From the NCBI GenBank assembly GCA_948896875.1, contig CAQUWW010000003.1:16700-44043 (forward strand): 27,344 nt of DNA. The letters are read 5' to 3'. A program made the translations under genes and the position numbers. The DNA comes from an uncultured Acetatifactor sp. (GTDB lineage Bacteria > Bacillota > Clostridia > Lachnospirales > Lachnospiraceae). Below, in pieces: positions 7,073 to 15,552 of this stretch. Under the pieces are notes generated by a model. The model worked only from the letters and a program-made list of their open reading frames with translations, searched no databases and was not told the DNA's origin. The first letter of the stretch is position 1, and each line of letters starts with the position of its first letter.

Positions 7073-8264
7073 TGCTTCCCACCCGCATCCGCGACAGAGT
7101 CCAGATCAGCCACAGTTCATTCACAGCTATCGTACATTTATAGTCCATCATGCCGGCCCCGCGCATGGTGAATAGCAGCACAAGGACCACTGCTGCCAGA
7201 ATGCAGATTGTCGCAGACAAAACTTCCCTTTTTGGGAGCGATATTTCTTCCGTCAAAATCCGCAGTACGGTCAAACCTGCCGCCAAAAAGAGACCGTAGC
7301 CGAACCACCAGCAGCTGTACTCCAGATAATGCCTTGTAAAGACTGGCATATGCGCCCGCATGACCTCATAATTTCTTCCCGTATAGGAATCGAAAAAGCT
7401 TCCATCCACGTATCGTTGAAATACCAGAGGAGTTATGGCATAGCCCAAAATATCCCACGCAATTCGATGCCTTACCTCAAAAGAATAATATTTCCAGCCG
7501 ATCTTTGCCAACTGCCAACAATATTCCTCCAGCTTTTCCCTTCCGACCTGCTCCTCTATCTCAGCCAAAAGCGTCTTCCCATTGTTCACACTTAAGGACG
7601 ACTCCCACGCTTTGTCTCCCACAATTTCAATCATTCCCTCCGGCCAGTCCTGCGTCACGCTCCAGGCCTCAGGCCATGCCAGGCGGCTTGCCATCGCTGA
7701 CGCCAGACTGGGCTTTACTTCTCCCGGCCGCCTGTCAGTCACTCCTGACAGCACTGTCACAAATCCAATGCACAGAATTGCCCCTATCAGAAAGCCCGCC
7801 TTCCGCATCCCCCCTTTTCTTCCTTTCGGAAAATGCTGAGGTCGGGCAATCAACTCTACCAAAAAAGAAAGCAATAACAAAAACAGCGTCCCCATCAAAG
7901 AATGAGGCTGAATTGCCAGATGGCATTGCAGGGCAAAAGGAAATGTCAGCAATGCCAGACTGCCCCACATAAGAAACAGCCGCCGAAAACGAAGAGAGTT
8001 CCCCTCCTTCTTCGGACACAGCAGCCCCAGGAAACGATATCCCGCATAAAAGGCAAACGCCAGCTGAAGCAAATACATTATCTGACAATTCTCTCCCACC
8101 AAACGGAATATTCCCCTGTACAATGCCGAGTCCGGCTCCCCGAAATCCTGGATTTCCAGAAATTGGCCGCACATCCAGACCGTGCCCAAAAGGATCTGAA
8201 TCGTAAATCCTATGAAAAGTATTCCTTTTATCACCGCACTTATGTGCATCTGTACCTTTTTCAT
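7053..8264 (-). CDS. Polytopic membrane protein with a central extracytoplasmic domain, unknown function
   Basis: The protein has 403 residues. The ATG at 8264 with AAGGG five bases upstream is preferred. A TTG at 8291 would extend it by nine residues. About five spans lie in the N-terminal half. A hydrophilic segment of roughly 130 residues follows (from VTDRRPGEVKPS to FFDSYTGRNYEVMRAHMP). Two or three spans close the protein, ending with ELWLIWTLSRMR. I do not recognise the family and see no catalytic signature. It lies just after the wecE-like gene and overlaps the next membrane gene, so it belongs to the same membrane-protein block. Possible roles are a glycosyltransferase partner or a polymer-handling component, but nothing in the sequence decides this. 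Confidence 0.72.
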   Translation of the reverse strand: MKKVQMHISAVIKGILFIGFTIQILLGTVWMCGQFLEIQDFGEPDSALYRGIFRLVGENCQIMYLLQLAFAFYAGYRFLGLLCPKKEGNSLRFRRLFLMWGSLALLTFPFALQCHLAIQPHSLMGTLFLLLLSFLVELIARPQHFPKGRKGGMRKAGFLIGAILCIGFVTVLSGVTDRRPGEVKPSLASAMASRLAWPEAWSVTQDWPEGMIEIVGDKAWESSLSVNNGKTLLAEIEEQVGREKLEEYCWQLAKIGWKYYSFEVRHRIAWDILGYAITPLVFQRYVDGSFFDSYTGRNYEVMRAHMPVFTRHYLEYSCWWFGYGLFLAAGLTVLRILTEEISLPKREVLSATICILAAVVLVLLFTMRGAGMMDYKCTIAVNELWLIWTLSRMRVGSNDKESA

Positions 8265-8287
8265 CAATCCCTTCCCATCTCCTGCCG

Positions 8288-9427
8288 TCAATCCTGTTTC
8301 CCGTAAAATTCTTTCACTTTATCACAGATATAGTCCACCTGCTCCGGCAATAGTCCATAATACATAGGCAGACGCAGCAATCTCTCGCTCTCCCTGGTGG
8401 TATAACGGTCCTCCCCGTGGAAGCGGCCGAATCTCTCCCCTGCCGGCGCCGTATGAAGCGGAATATAATGAAATACCGCCAGAATCTCTTTTTCCGCCAG
8501 ATATGCCTTCAGTTTCGTTCTCTCCTCGATATCCCTGGACTTGATGAAAAACATATGGGCATTGTGCACACAGCCTTCCGGCACCACCGGCAGTTCAATC
8601 CGTCCTGCGTCCGCCAGGGGCTTCAGATTTTCATAATACCGATGCCAGGCCGCCAGTCTGGCATGATTGATTTCCTCCGCAATCTCCAGCTGCGCGTACA
8701 GATACGCGGCATTCATATCGCTTGGCAGATAAGAAGAGCCATGATTGATCCAGGTGTATTTGTCAATCTGTCCTCTGTAATACTTGCTGCGATTGGTCCC
8801 CTTCTCCCGGATAATCTCCGCTTCCTCCACGTCCTTTTTATCCTGAATCAAAAGTGCGCCGCCTTCTCCCATACTGTAGTTCTTCGTCTCATGAAAGCTG
8901 AAGCAGCCGAAATTTCCTATGGCCCCCAATGCCTTCCCTTTATACGTAGACATAATCCCCTGGGCCGCGTCCTCAATCACCGCCAGATTGTACTTTTCTG
9001 CGATAGCCATAATGGTATCCATCTCACAGGCCACTCCCGCATAGTGGACAGGCACAATGGCTTTTGTCTTCTCCGTTACGGCATCCTCTATCAATTTTTC
9101 GTCAATATTCATTGTATCCGGACGAATATCCACGAAGACAGGGACAGCGCCCCGCAGCACAAACGCATTGGCAGTGGAGACAAAAGTATACGAAGGCATG
9201 ATCACCTCATCTCCGGGCTTAATGTCACACAGCAGCGCCGCCAGCTCTGTTGCGTGAGTGCAGGATGTGGTCAGCAGGCACTTCTCCGTTCCTGTCTTCC
9301 TCTCAATCCACTCATTGCACTTTTTGGTATAGGCGCCATCACCGCAGATCTTCTGGTTGACAACACATTCCTGAATGTAATCCTTTGCCTTATCCACATA
9401 AGGCGGTACGTTAAAGTTAATCATCAT
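8288..9427 (-). CDS. rffA: dTDP-4-amino-4,6-dideoxygalactose transaminase (WecE/RffA type)
   Basis: The 379-residue protein is close to E. coli WecE along its whole length as remembered: CGDGAYTKKCNEW near the start, PGDEVIMPSYTFVSTANAF (71-89), VPVHYAGVACEMDTIMA, EDAAQG (152-157), SFHETKNY (177-184) with the PLP Lys at 182, and IIREKGTNRS. This DegT/DnrJ/EryC1/StrS fold-type I aminotransferase converts dTDP-4-keto-6-deoxyglucose to dTDP-Fuc4N with glutamate as donor, in the cytoplasm. The high motif match argues against PseC, which belongs to another branch. Two adjacent ATGs exist. The second, with GGAG four bases upstream, may be the true start. No RmlA, RmlB or WecD-like N-acetyltransferase is seen here, so the substrate must come from genes elsewhere. 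Confidence 0.9.
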   Translation of the reverse strand: MMINFNVPPYVDKAKDYIQECVVNQKICGDGAYTKKCNEWIERKTGTEKCLLTTSCTHATELAALLCDIKPGDEVIMPSYTFVSTANAFVLRGAVPVFVDIRPDTMNIDEKLIEDAVTEKTKAIVPVHYAGVACEMDTIMAIAEKYNLAVIEDAAQGIMSTYKGKALGAIGNFGCFSFHETKNYSMGEGGALLIQDKKDVEEAEIIREKGTNRSKYYRGQIDKYTWINHGSSYLPSDMNAAYLYAQLEIAEEINHARLAAWHRYYENLKPLADAGRIELPVVPEGCVHNAHMFFIKSRDIEERTKLKAYLAEKEILAVFHYIPLHTAPAGERFGRFHGEDRYTTRESERLLRLPMYYGLLPEQVDYICDKVKEFYGKQD

Positions 9428-9449
9428 ACTCCATGCCTTTCCGCACTTT

Positions 9450-10373
9450 TCAGTGCTCGTCCGTCCGTTTACTGATAATATATTTGGGACGCCCCTTTAC
9501 TTCCTCGTAAATTCTCGCAATATAATGCCCTATGATCCCCAGACTCAGCATCAGGAAACCGCCGATAATCAGAATCAGCAGAATCACCGTAGTAAATCCT
9601 TCCACCGCCGTACCCGTCAGGTATTTCACCAGTGTCTGGATAAACAGCAGAATGCTGAACAAAATGGACACAATCCCCATCACCGTCACCAGCTGCAGCG
9701 GAAGTGTGCTGAAGGAAGTGGCATTGGTGACAGCATATTTCATCAGACTGAAAAAGGACCACTTACTCTCTCCAAACTGCCTTTCCTGCACTTCATAAGA
9801 TACCTTTTTTGTGTCAAATCCCACCCAGAAGCTGAGAGCCCGGAAAAAGGTGTTCCTCTCCGGCAAAGTCAACAGCACATCCACCACCTTGCGGTCCAGA
9901 AGCTTGAAATCCGAGGAGGCATTCATATCCATCTTGATGAGTTTGCTCATAATTTTGTAGAACAGTCCTGCCGAAAGCTTATGGGCCAGGCTTTCCCTGC
10001 CTCTGCTCTCCTTGATTCCCTCCACCACCTCGGCTCCATTCTTCCACAATTCCCACATCTGCGGAATCACCTGGGGCGGATGCTGCAGATCACAGTCCAT
10101 TACAATCACCGCATTTCCCACAGAAAGCTCCAATCCTGCAAAAATTGCCGCTTCCTTGCCGAAATTCCGGGAAAATTCAATGCCCCGGATCCTGGAATTC
10201 TCCGCCGCTGCTTTCTGTATCTGGGAAAAAGTCCCGTCCCGGGAGCCGTCGCTGACAAAAATCAGCTCATACTCGATATGATTCTCCTCCATAAGCCCCG
10301 ACAGTACTCCCGCCGTATTCGCTATATTCTGTTCCTCGTTATATGCCGGCAGAACAATCGATAAAAGCGCCAT
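9450..10373 (-). CDS. Polyprenyl-phosphate glycosyltransferase, GtrB/DPM1-like GT2
   Basis: The protein has 307 residues. GGGAGGAG lies six bases before the ATG. The N-terminal GT-A domain has VLPAYNEEQN (7-16), FVSDGSRDGT (39-48) and the metal-binding DCDLQHPP (93-100), all typical of bactoprenol-phosphate glucosyl- or mannosyltransferases. RNTFFRA-type and QFGESKW motifs follow, then two C-terminal spans at about 225-250 and 260-285. Such enzymes move a hexose from a nucleotide sugar to undecaprenyl phosphate on the cytoplasmic face. The gene directly upstream encodes a GtrII-like membrane enzyme that would use this lipid donor. The donor sugar cannot be read from the sequence. Confidence 0.88.
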   Translation of the reverse strand: MALLSIVLPAYNEEQNIANTAGVLSGLMEENHIEYELIFVSDGSRDGTFSQIQKAAAENSRIRGIEFSRNFGKEAAIFAGLELSVGNAVIVMDCDLQHPPQVIPQMWELWKNGAEVVEGIKESRGRESLAHKLSAGLFYKIMSKLIKMDMNASSDFKLLDRKVVDVLLTLPERNTFFRALSFWVGFDTKKVSYEVQERQFGESKWSFFSLMKYAVTNATSFSTLPLQLVTVMGIVSILFSILLFIQTLVKYLTGTAVEGFTTVILLILIIGGFLMLSLGIIGHYIARIYEEVKGRPKYIISKRTDEH

Positions 10374-10393
10374 AGTAGTCTCCTCCCGTCCAT

Positions 10394-11977
10394 TCAGCGG
10401 TCGGCATTCTCCGTCTTGACGTACAGTATGCCATTGATGACACGAATGGAATTCTCCCCTGGAAAGCTGTCCATCGCAATGTATTCGTCAGAATAGTACA
10501 TTTCCGCCATGGCTTCCGGCGGCAGAATATTCAGTGTCGCCCCCAGATAATTCCTGATAAAAATCTCATAATTCTTTCCTGTATACAACAGGATATCACC
10601 GCACATCCCGATCATATTGGAAGTCACCGGAAGAGTGATGTCCGTCACCGGATAGGGCTTATCCCCAACCACCCCCACCATCGCGATGGGAATCCCCTGG
10701 TAATATCCCGGTGTCTGCTCTATTCTGTCCAATAATCTGATACAATAAGCATATGTCTTCTCATACCGCCTCTGCAGATTGGAATAGGCAATGTTATCTG
10801 TGAGACAATAGCAGAAAATCAGCACCGACGCCCCCAGAAATACCACCCACTCCATCCAGCCATACACCGAAGACGGAATCTCAGGGCAGCCGCTCACCAG
10901 CGCCACAGCGCCTATGGCATACAAAATCCACTGATACCTCATCAACAGATGATATGTCACCGACGGCGATATAAGCAGCACAATATTGGTCAACAGCGGA
11001 AGGATGACCACCGCCAATACCATTATAGCGAAAAATGCCGGATTCTTCCAGCCCTTTCTATTCCTGATCAGGAAAAAGAGCGCCAGGACTGCCAGAACCG
11101 CCAGGAGAATGCAGGCCGCCGCCGAAAAGAAATTCTGAAACAACACATTTCCCCGGAAGGTAAAATGGAAAAAGTCCTGATACATTCCTTTTATCGAGGC
11201 AAGCAATCCATTGGACGAAGCCGCTCCCGTCGTCATCTCACCGATTCCCTGATAATCCGCCAGTTCCTTTCCCTGCCATTTCAGAAGAATCTGTAGAATG
11301 CCATAATAAAGAACGACTCCCAGGATACCCATGGCAGGATATCGAAGCAGCACGGCTGCCTTTCCCCTGCTCTCCCCCTTCTCTTCACCGTCAGCCTTCG
11401 GCACATATAACATCAGAATGGCAAAGACCGACAGAATCATGGCAAAAGACAGATATCCCTGATAAATGCCCATGCTGAACGCCAGACAGGCTGCCCCCGG
11501 CAGAAAGCCCAGACGCCGTTTCTTCGTCACCAGAACCGCCGACACCGCCAACAGCAGAGCCAGCATATAGCCATCCAACGTAAACACATAGGCAAAAGTA
11601 GAGGCCAAAGCCGGAAAAGCCGTCAGCAGGCCGCCGCAGACCGCTGCAGCCCAGCTCTTTCGCACCTCCAGAAGCTCACATAAGACAACCGCCGCACAGC
11701 TCAGGTACAGTATTCCCAGAAGTCCGATAACCCAGGGCACAGTATAATAGGAAGATATTCCGCAGGCAACTGTGAGAAACCACCTGCCTGAAGTAATCAT
11801 ATTCTGGTCAAAATACATACTGTCCAGACCGTCATGATTGGGAACATCCGACAGAAGAATCGGCATATGAATCAATAGCCCCAGAATAAAAGCACCTGAA
11901 AAGGCCGCCTTCCATTCCCTCCTGATTTTGCCATATAAACTTTGAAATGCCTGCGTAGGTGACTGCATCCCCTTCAT
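10394..11977 (-). CDS. GtrII-like polytopic glucosyltransferase (Glucos_trans_II family)
   Basis: The protein has 527 residues, with about ten membrane spans and a soluble C-terminal tail. The first external loop carries VPNHDGLDSMYF (45-56) followed by SGRWFL, a pattern I associate with the Glucos_trans_II (GtrII/GtrC) family. Its Asp/His pair is placed as in GT-C active sites. These enzymes attach a sugar from undecaprenyl phosphate to a surface polymer outside the membrane. The first ATG overlaps the upstream stop as ATGA. A second Met three codons on (11968) has the better AGGAGG spacing, so either may be used. The GtrB-like gene follows 20 bp downstream. No GtrA flippase gene is present, unlike classical gtr operons. 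Confidence 0.82.
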   Translation of the reverse strand: MKGMQSPTQAFQSLYGKIRREWKAAFSGAFILGLLIHMPILLSDVPNHDGLDSMYFDQNMITSGRWFLTVACGISSYYTVPWVIGLLGILYLSCAAVVLCELLEVRKSWAAAVCGGLLTAFPALASTFAYVFTLDGYMLALLLAVSAVLVTKKRRLGFLPGAACLAFSMGIYQGYLSFAMILSVFAILMLYVPKADGEEKGESRGKAAVLLRYPAMGILGVVLYYGILQILLKWQGKELADYQGIGEMTTGAASSNGLLASIKGMYQDFFHFTFRGNVLFQNFFSAAACILLAVLAVLALFFLIRNRKGWKNPAFFAIMVLAVVILPLLTNIVLLISPSVTYHLLMRYQWILYAIGAVALVSGCPEIPSSVYGWMEWVVFLGASVLIFCYCLTDNIAYSNLQRRYEKTYAYCIRLLDRIEQTPGYYQGIPIAMVGVVGDKPYPVTDITLPVTSNMIGMCGDILLYTGKNYEIFIRNYLGATLNILPPEAMAEMYYSDEYIAMDSFPGENSIRVINGILYVKTENADR

Positions 11978-12825
11978 TCCTCCTCATTCAGATAAGCGGC
12001 TATCTCCTGCGCCATCCGATTTCTCCCTTTCACATTGAGGTGAATTCCGTCCCGCATATACAGTTCCTGATCCTCCCATTTCTCATGTGGTGTAAAATCA
12101 TGATACATATCAATCACCTCTATGTCCAATTCCTGAGCGGCCCGAATCTCCGCCTCCACATACTCTTCCAGGATACCACCTCCCTGATCCGCTTCCTCGC
12201 AGGTCTGCCCCAGAGAATTGTACCAGGTATACAAAGGCGTCACCAGAACAATCCGCATCTCGGGATTTGCCTTCCGAAGCGCTCTCACGCTGCTGCGAAG
12301 CGCTCCCAGAAAAGTATATTCGTCATAAGGATCCTCTGGATTCTCAATAGAAACGCCCGCATGATAATCATTGATGCCTTGCTGCATCAGCACAATTTCC
12401 ACCCGGGAAAAATCAACCAGCGCCAGATTGCGGATTGTAGGCGCAAAATACTCCGTATTGCTCTCCCGGATCCTGGCGATATTTGTCTCCTGTACATTGA
12501 AATCATCCGCCCAAACCGACTTCGTCAGCCCCGCCAGCGACAGGGAACCTTTTGGATAGTCCATTCGCCGCTCCGCATCCAGCCTGGCCATACAGGTTCC
12601 TCCCAGCGCGGCATTATAGACAGACTTCCCCAGAAGCTCCGCCAGCTGTTCCGGCACGCCGGTCTCATCTCTCTCCACCCCAAAAACACTGTCTCCGAAA
12701 GCAACCACCTCCGGCTGCCAGAAATGTTCCACCTTTCTTTCGCGAAAAGTCAGGAAAAAGAGGACTGCAAATGCTCCTGCAGCCACCACGCCATATATAA
12801 ATATTCTCTTGCCTCTCTTATCCAT
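11974..12825 (-). CDS. Membrane-anchored SGNH/GDSL hydrolase with intact catalytic residues
   Basis: The protein has 283 residues. The ATG at 12825 is chosen because GGAGG lies upstream at usable spacing and the longer frame would run deep into the neighbour. One N-terminal span (about 8-26) serves as signal anchor, so the enzyme works outside. All SGNH blocks are present: FGDS (43-46, Ser46), NAALGG (71-76), QGINDYH (149-155, Asn152) and RDGIHLN (258-264, Asp259 and His262). SGNH proteins in glycan loci often remove or transfer O-acetyl or other acyl groups, and the substrate here is unknown. It overlaps pseG by 8 bp and gtrII by 4 bp, so it is likely made with them. A role in editing an acyl group on the nonulosonate-bearing glycan is inference. 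Confidence 0.88.
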   Translation of the reverse strand: MDKRGKRIFIYGVVAAGAFAVLFFLTFRERKVEHFWQPEVVAFGDSVFGVERDETGVPEQLAELLGKSVYNAALGGTCMARLDAERRMDYPKGSLSLAGLTKSVWADDFNVQETNIARIRESNTEYFAPTIRNLALVDFSRVEIVLMQQGINDYHAGVSIENPEDPYDEYTFLGALRSSVRALRKANPEMRIVLVTPLYTWYNSLGQTCEEADQGGGILEEYVEAEIRAAQELDIEVIDMYHDFTPHEKWEDQELYMRDGIHLNVKGRNRMAQEIAAYLNEEE

Positions 12826-13882
12826 GAAGCTCTTCCTCCGTAGATATCCGCAACAGCTCCCGGGCGATTCTCGCTCCTCCCTGTCCGTCAATCAATGCCT
12901 GCGCCTTTTCCCTGCAGACCGCACGCAGATTCCTGCAATTTCCAAATTGGGCAAACAATTTTTCCATTCTATCCAACGTCTTCTCCGGGTCTTTATGCCA
13001 CGCCCCCGCATACCCGGCAATTTCCCGCTCTCCTATATATGTGGTCAGCGCCTCCTGGTTCTCCGCACAGGAAAAACAAATAAAAGGCACCCCCAGCGCC
13101 GCCAGCTCATACACAGTAGAACCGCCCGCTGTCAATGCCAGATCGCATCCCAACATCAGCCCTGCCATATCCTTCACATCATGATAAATCCGAATCTCAT
13201 CACAGGTCCGCTCCCATTCCTTTAATGTCCGGAAATGCGGGTTAAAACGCCCCGTCACAAGATGAAAGCAAATCCCTTTTTGCAGGATTCTCTCCAGTAT
13301 TTTGCCGGCGATATTCTCGCTGTCTCCACCCCCTGCGGTAATCAACACATTTCTTACCCGTTCTTTCACCGGATACCCCTGACGGCCCAGGAATTGTCCC
13401 CTCAAAGGCACATACCTGCTACCGATCAGCAGTCTGGTATTCTGGCCCTGATACAGGCGGGCATACTGCTCCGGATCAGCCGGCGCATTGTAATTGATCA
13501 CACAGTCCGCCGGATAGACATGGGTTCCGAAATCCTCCAGCAGCACAACATGTCCATACTGCCGAAGCGCTGTCAGATAAGCATCTGTCACCTGATAGCT
13601 GTCCACCAGAATCACATTTTTTTCCGCCTCGGTCTCTCCGGCAGTTCCACCGGCCAATGCCGCCCATGCAGGCAGTTCCTCAGCCATGTCTCTGTAATCT
13701 GTTCCCAGAACCTGCGCGGAGAAACCATGTTCCTCGGCCAGCGCCGCCGATTCCTCATCGGCGCACACAAAGCATATATTCTTTTTGTCCGCCAGCCGGG
13801 CAAGTGCTTCCGCCACAGCCACACAGCGCATCAAATGACCGGCCCCGATTCTGCCGTTCCCATCCGCACGTATCCAAAACAT
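12818..13882 (-). CDS. pseG: PseG, UDP-2,4-diacetamido-2,4,6-trideoxy-beta-L-altropyranose hydrolase
   Basis: The protein has 354 residues, a usual family length. AGGAG lies five bases before the ATG. The N-terminus has the hallmark RADGNGRIGAGHLMRC (5-20), and His16 matches the catalytic His of Campylobacter PseG. A GT-B-like fold follows, with LITAGGGDS near the start of the second domain and the UDP-binding LTAGGSTVYELAALGVP. The enzyme removes UDP from the diacetamido-altrose sugar in the cytoplasm and gives the free sugar that PseI condenses with phosphoenolpyruvate. pseI lies 56 bp upstream in the same direction, the order expected for a pseudaminic acid pathway. Confidence 0.92.
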   Translation of the reverse strand: MFWIRADGNGRIGAGHLMRCVAVAEALARLADKKNICFVCADEESAALAEEHGFSAQVLGTDYRDMAEELPAWAALAGGTAGETEAEKNVILVDSYQVTDAYLTALRQYGHVVLLEDFGTHVYPADCVINYNAPADPEQYARLYQGQNTRLLIGSRYVPLRGQFLGRQGYPVKERVRNVLITAGGGDSENIAGKILERILQKGICFHLVTGRFNPHFRTLKEWERTCDEIRIYHDVKDMAGLMLGCDLALTAGGSTVYELAALGVPFICFSCAENQEALTTYIGEREIAGYAGAWHKDPEKTLDRMEKLFAQFGNCRNLRAVCREKAQALIDGQGGARIARELLRISTEEELHG

Positions 13883-13938
13883 CTCTTCTCCTGCTCCGCT
13901 CTAAAAAACGATCCTAACCCAGCCTCCCCGGTTCGTCG

Positions 13939-14997
13939 TCAGCTGAAATCCACCAGCTCCCAGCTCATTGGGGTTCCCATTCTGGCATCTCTGGAAATTT
14001 TTTTCCCAAGAATGTCTTCATAATACATGGTATGGAGACCATATGCCGGCCTCACACTTCTGAGATTTTCAGGCGTAAATATTTCTCCCGCTTTCATATC
14101 CTTCGCAATGAACAGGGACCGGGAATGTTCCCTCTCCCTCTGCTGCCCGGGTGTCAGGTCATAGGTCACCTTTCCCAGCGCCGCCTCTATTTTCCGGATA
14201 TTGTCCACCATTTCCTTAAACTCGCCGGGTTCCATGGAAAATGCAGAGTCCGCTCCTCCGTCCGCCCGACTCAGCGTGAGATGCTTTTCCACCATTCTCG
14301 CCCCCAGGGCCACCGCGGCTCCTGCCACCGCATTTCCCATAGTATGGTCGGACAGCCCTACCACACAGTCAAAGGTATCCCGCATGGAGGGAATGGTCCG
14401 CAGATTCACATCCTCGTAAGGCGTGGGATAAGCCGAAGTACATTTCAGCAAAATGACCTCTTCATTTCCGGCTTCCCTGCAGGTACGCAGGGCCAGATCA
14501 ATATCCGAAAGCCTGGCCACACCTGTGGCCAGAATCACCGGCTTCCCCTTCTGCGCTATCTTCCTTATCAGCGGAATATCCGTAATTTCAAACGAGGCTA
14601 CTTTATATGCCGGTACACCCAGCTCCTCCAGAAAATCCACGCTTCCGGCGTCAAAAGGCGAAGAAAAAAACTCCAGCCCCATCTCCAGCGCAGCCTCCTT
14701 TAATTTTCCCTGCCACTCCCATGGAGTATACGCTTTCTCATACAGTTTGTGCAATGTCATGCCGTCCCAGAGCGTGCCCTGGGTAATCTGAAAGCAATCG
14801 TCATCACAATCCAAAGTAATGGTATCCGCCGTATAAGTCTGAATTTTGATGGCATCCGCCCCCGCATCCTTTGCGGCCCGGATAATTGCCACAGCTCTGT
14901 CATAATCCATATTGTGATTGGCCGACATCTCCGCCACAATAAAAGCAGGGCTGTTTTCACTGATCACATGATTTCCAAGTCTGATTTCCTTTTTCAT
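13939..14997 (-). CDS. pseI: PseI, pseudaminic acid synthase
   Basis: The 352-residue protein is of the NeuB family. The TIM-barrel part shows AEMSANHN (22-29), KIQTYTADT (51-59), FFSSPFD (110-116), KCTSAYPTP (185-193), GLSDHTMG (214-221) and EKH (237-239). ADGGADSAFSMEP (245-257) is the PseI-type sequence, where sialic acid synthases have a different one. A C-terminal antifreeze-like/SAF domain covers about 290-345. The reaction joins phosphoenolpyruvate to 2,4-diacetamido-2,4,6-trideoxy-L-altrose to give the nine-carbon pseudaminic acid. It starts 3 bp after the stop of pseH. If the upstream acyl group is not acetyl, this enzyme must accept the modified sugar. Confidence 0.93.
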   Translation of the reverse strand: MKKEIRLGNHVISENSPAFIVAEMSANHNMDYDRAVAIIRAAKDAGADAIKIQTYTADTITLDCDDDCFQITQGTLWDGMTLHKLYEKAYTPWEWQGKLKEAALEMGLEFFSSPFDAGSVDFLEELGVPAYKVASFEITDIPLIRKIAQKGKPVILATGVARLSDIDLALRTCREAGNEEVILLKCTSAYPTPYEDVNLRTIPSMRDTFDCVVGLSDHTMGNAVAGAAVALGARMVEKHLTLSRADGGADSAFSMEPGEFKEMVDNIRKIEAALGKVTYDLTPGQQREREHSRSLFIAKDMKAGEIFTPENLRSVRPAYGLHTMYYEDILGKKISRDARMGTPMSWELVDFS

Positions 14998-15000
14998 GTC

Positions 15001-15552
15001 CTATCCCATCCCAAACGCAATCTTCTCATATTTTTTGGTGTGCCGTATCTCGAACCAGTTCTCCGCCGTCATCCGCATATAGGTCACATCATACCAGACA
15101 CCTTCCTTGCACACATGCTTCTTCTTTTCTTCCACAATTTCACAGCCGCAGAGTCGATGCAGCTGAATCACTCCCTTATTCAGCGTGAATACATCGCTGT
15201 ACACGGCTCTCTTTCCCAGCGCGTCAAAGGCATAATCATACATGCTCATCTCCAGAGAAAGCGCCGTTCCCAGGCTCCGAAGCTTCTTTTCTCCCATATA
15301 GTATGCCCAGCCCAGGTCTTTGTCCGGATTCTCCAGGCCTGTCAGATTGATGACGCCTGCCGGAAGCCCTTCCACCTGAATCAGCCAGTAATCCACGTCC
15401 GGATTGGCCCGGATTCCCACCAGCCATTTTTTCTGGCCCTCAAGCGTCAGCTTCGGATTGGTGTTCATGTACCTGGTAATCTCCTCATCCATCCGCCAGC
15501 GCATGATATTCTCCAGGTCTTCTTCCCGGATCTTCCGCAAAGTTATGCTCAT
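15001..15552 (-). CDS. pseH: PseH-type GNAT N-acyltransferase
   Basis: The protein has 183 residues. The ATG at 15552 has GGAGAG at good spacing and overlaps the stop of the carrier-protein gene as ATGA. A longer frame is only a shadow of that gene. The GNAT fold is clear: ITLRKIREEDLENIMRW at the start, LGWAYYMGE, then a cofactor loop KLRSLGTAL and YSDVFTLNKGVIQLHRLCG. Known PseH adds the 4-N-acetyl group to UDP-4-amino-4,6-dideoxy-N-acetyl-altrosamine with acetyl-CoA. Direct coupling to an acyl carrier protein and an FkbH protein raises the possibility that here the donor is an acyl-ACP (inference). The cofactor loop alone does not decide between CoA and ACP. Confidence 0.85.
   Translation of the reverse strand: MSITLRKIREEDLENIMRWRMDEEITRYMNTNPKLTLEGQKKWLVGIRANPDVDYWLIQVEGLPAGVINLTGLENPDKDLGWAYYMGEKKLRSLGTALSLEMSMYDYAFDALGKRAVYSDVFTLNKGVIQLHRLCGCEIVEEKKKHVCKEGVWYDVTYMRMTAENWFEIRHTKKYEKIAFGMG

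Noticed and set aside
8288..9427. PseC assignment for the DegT-family aminotransferase
   Set aside because: Its motifs follow WecE/RffA almost throughout, and the PseC branch has different N-terminal and active-site surroundings.
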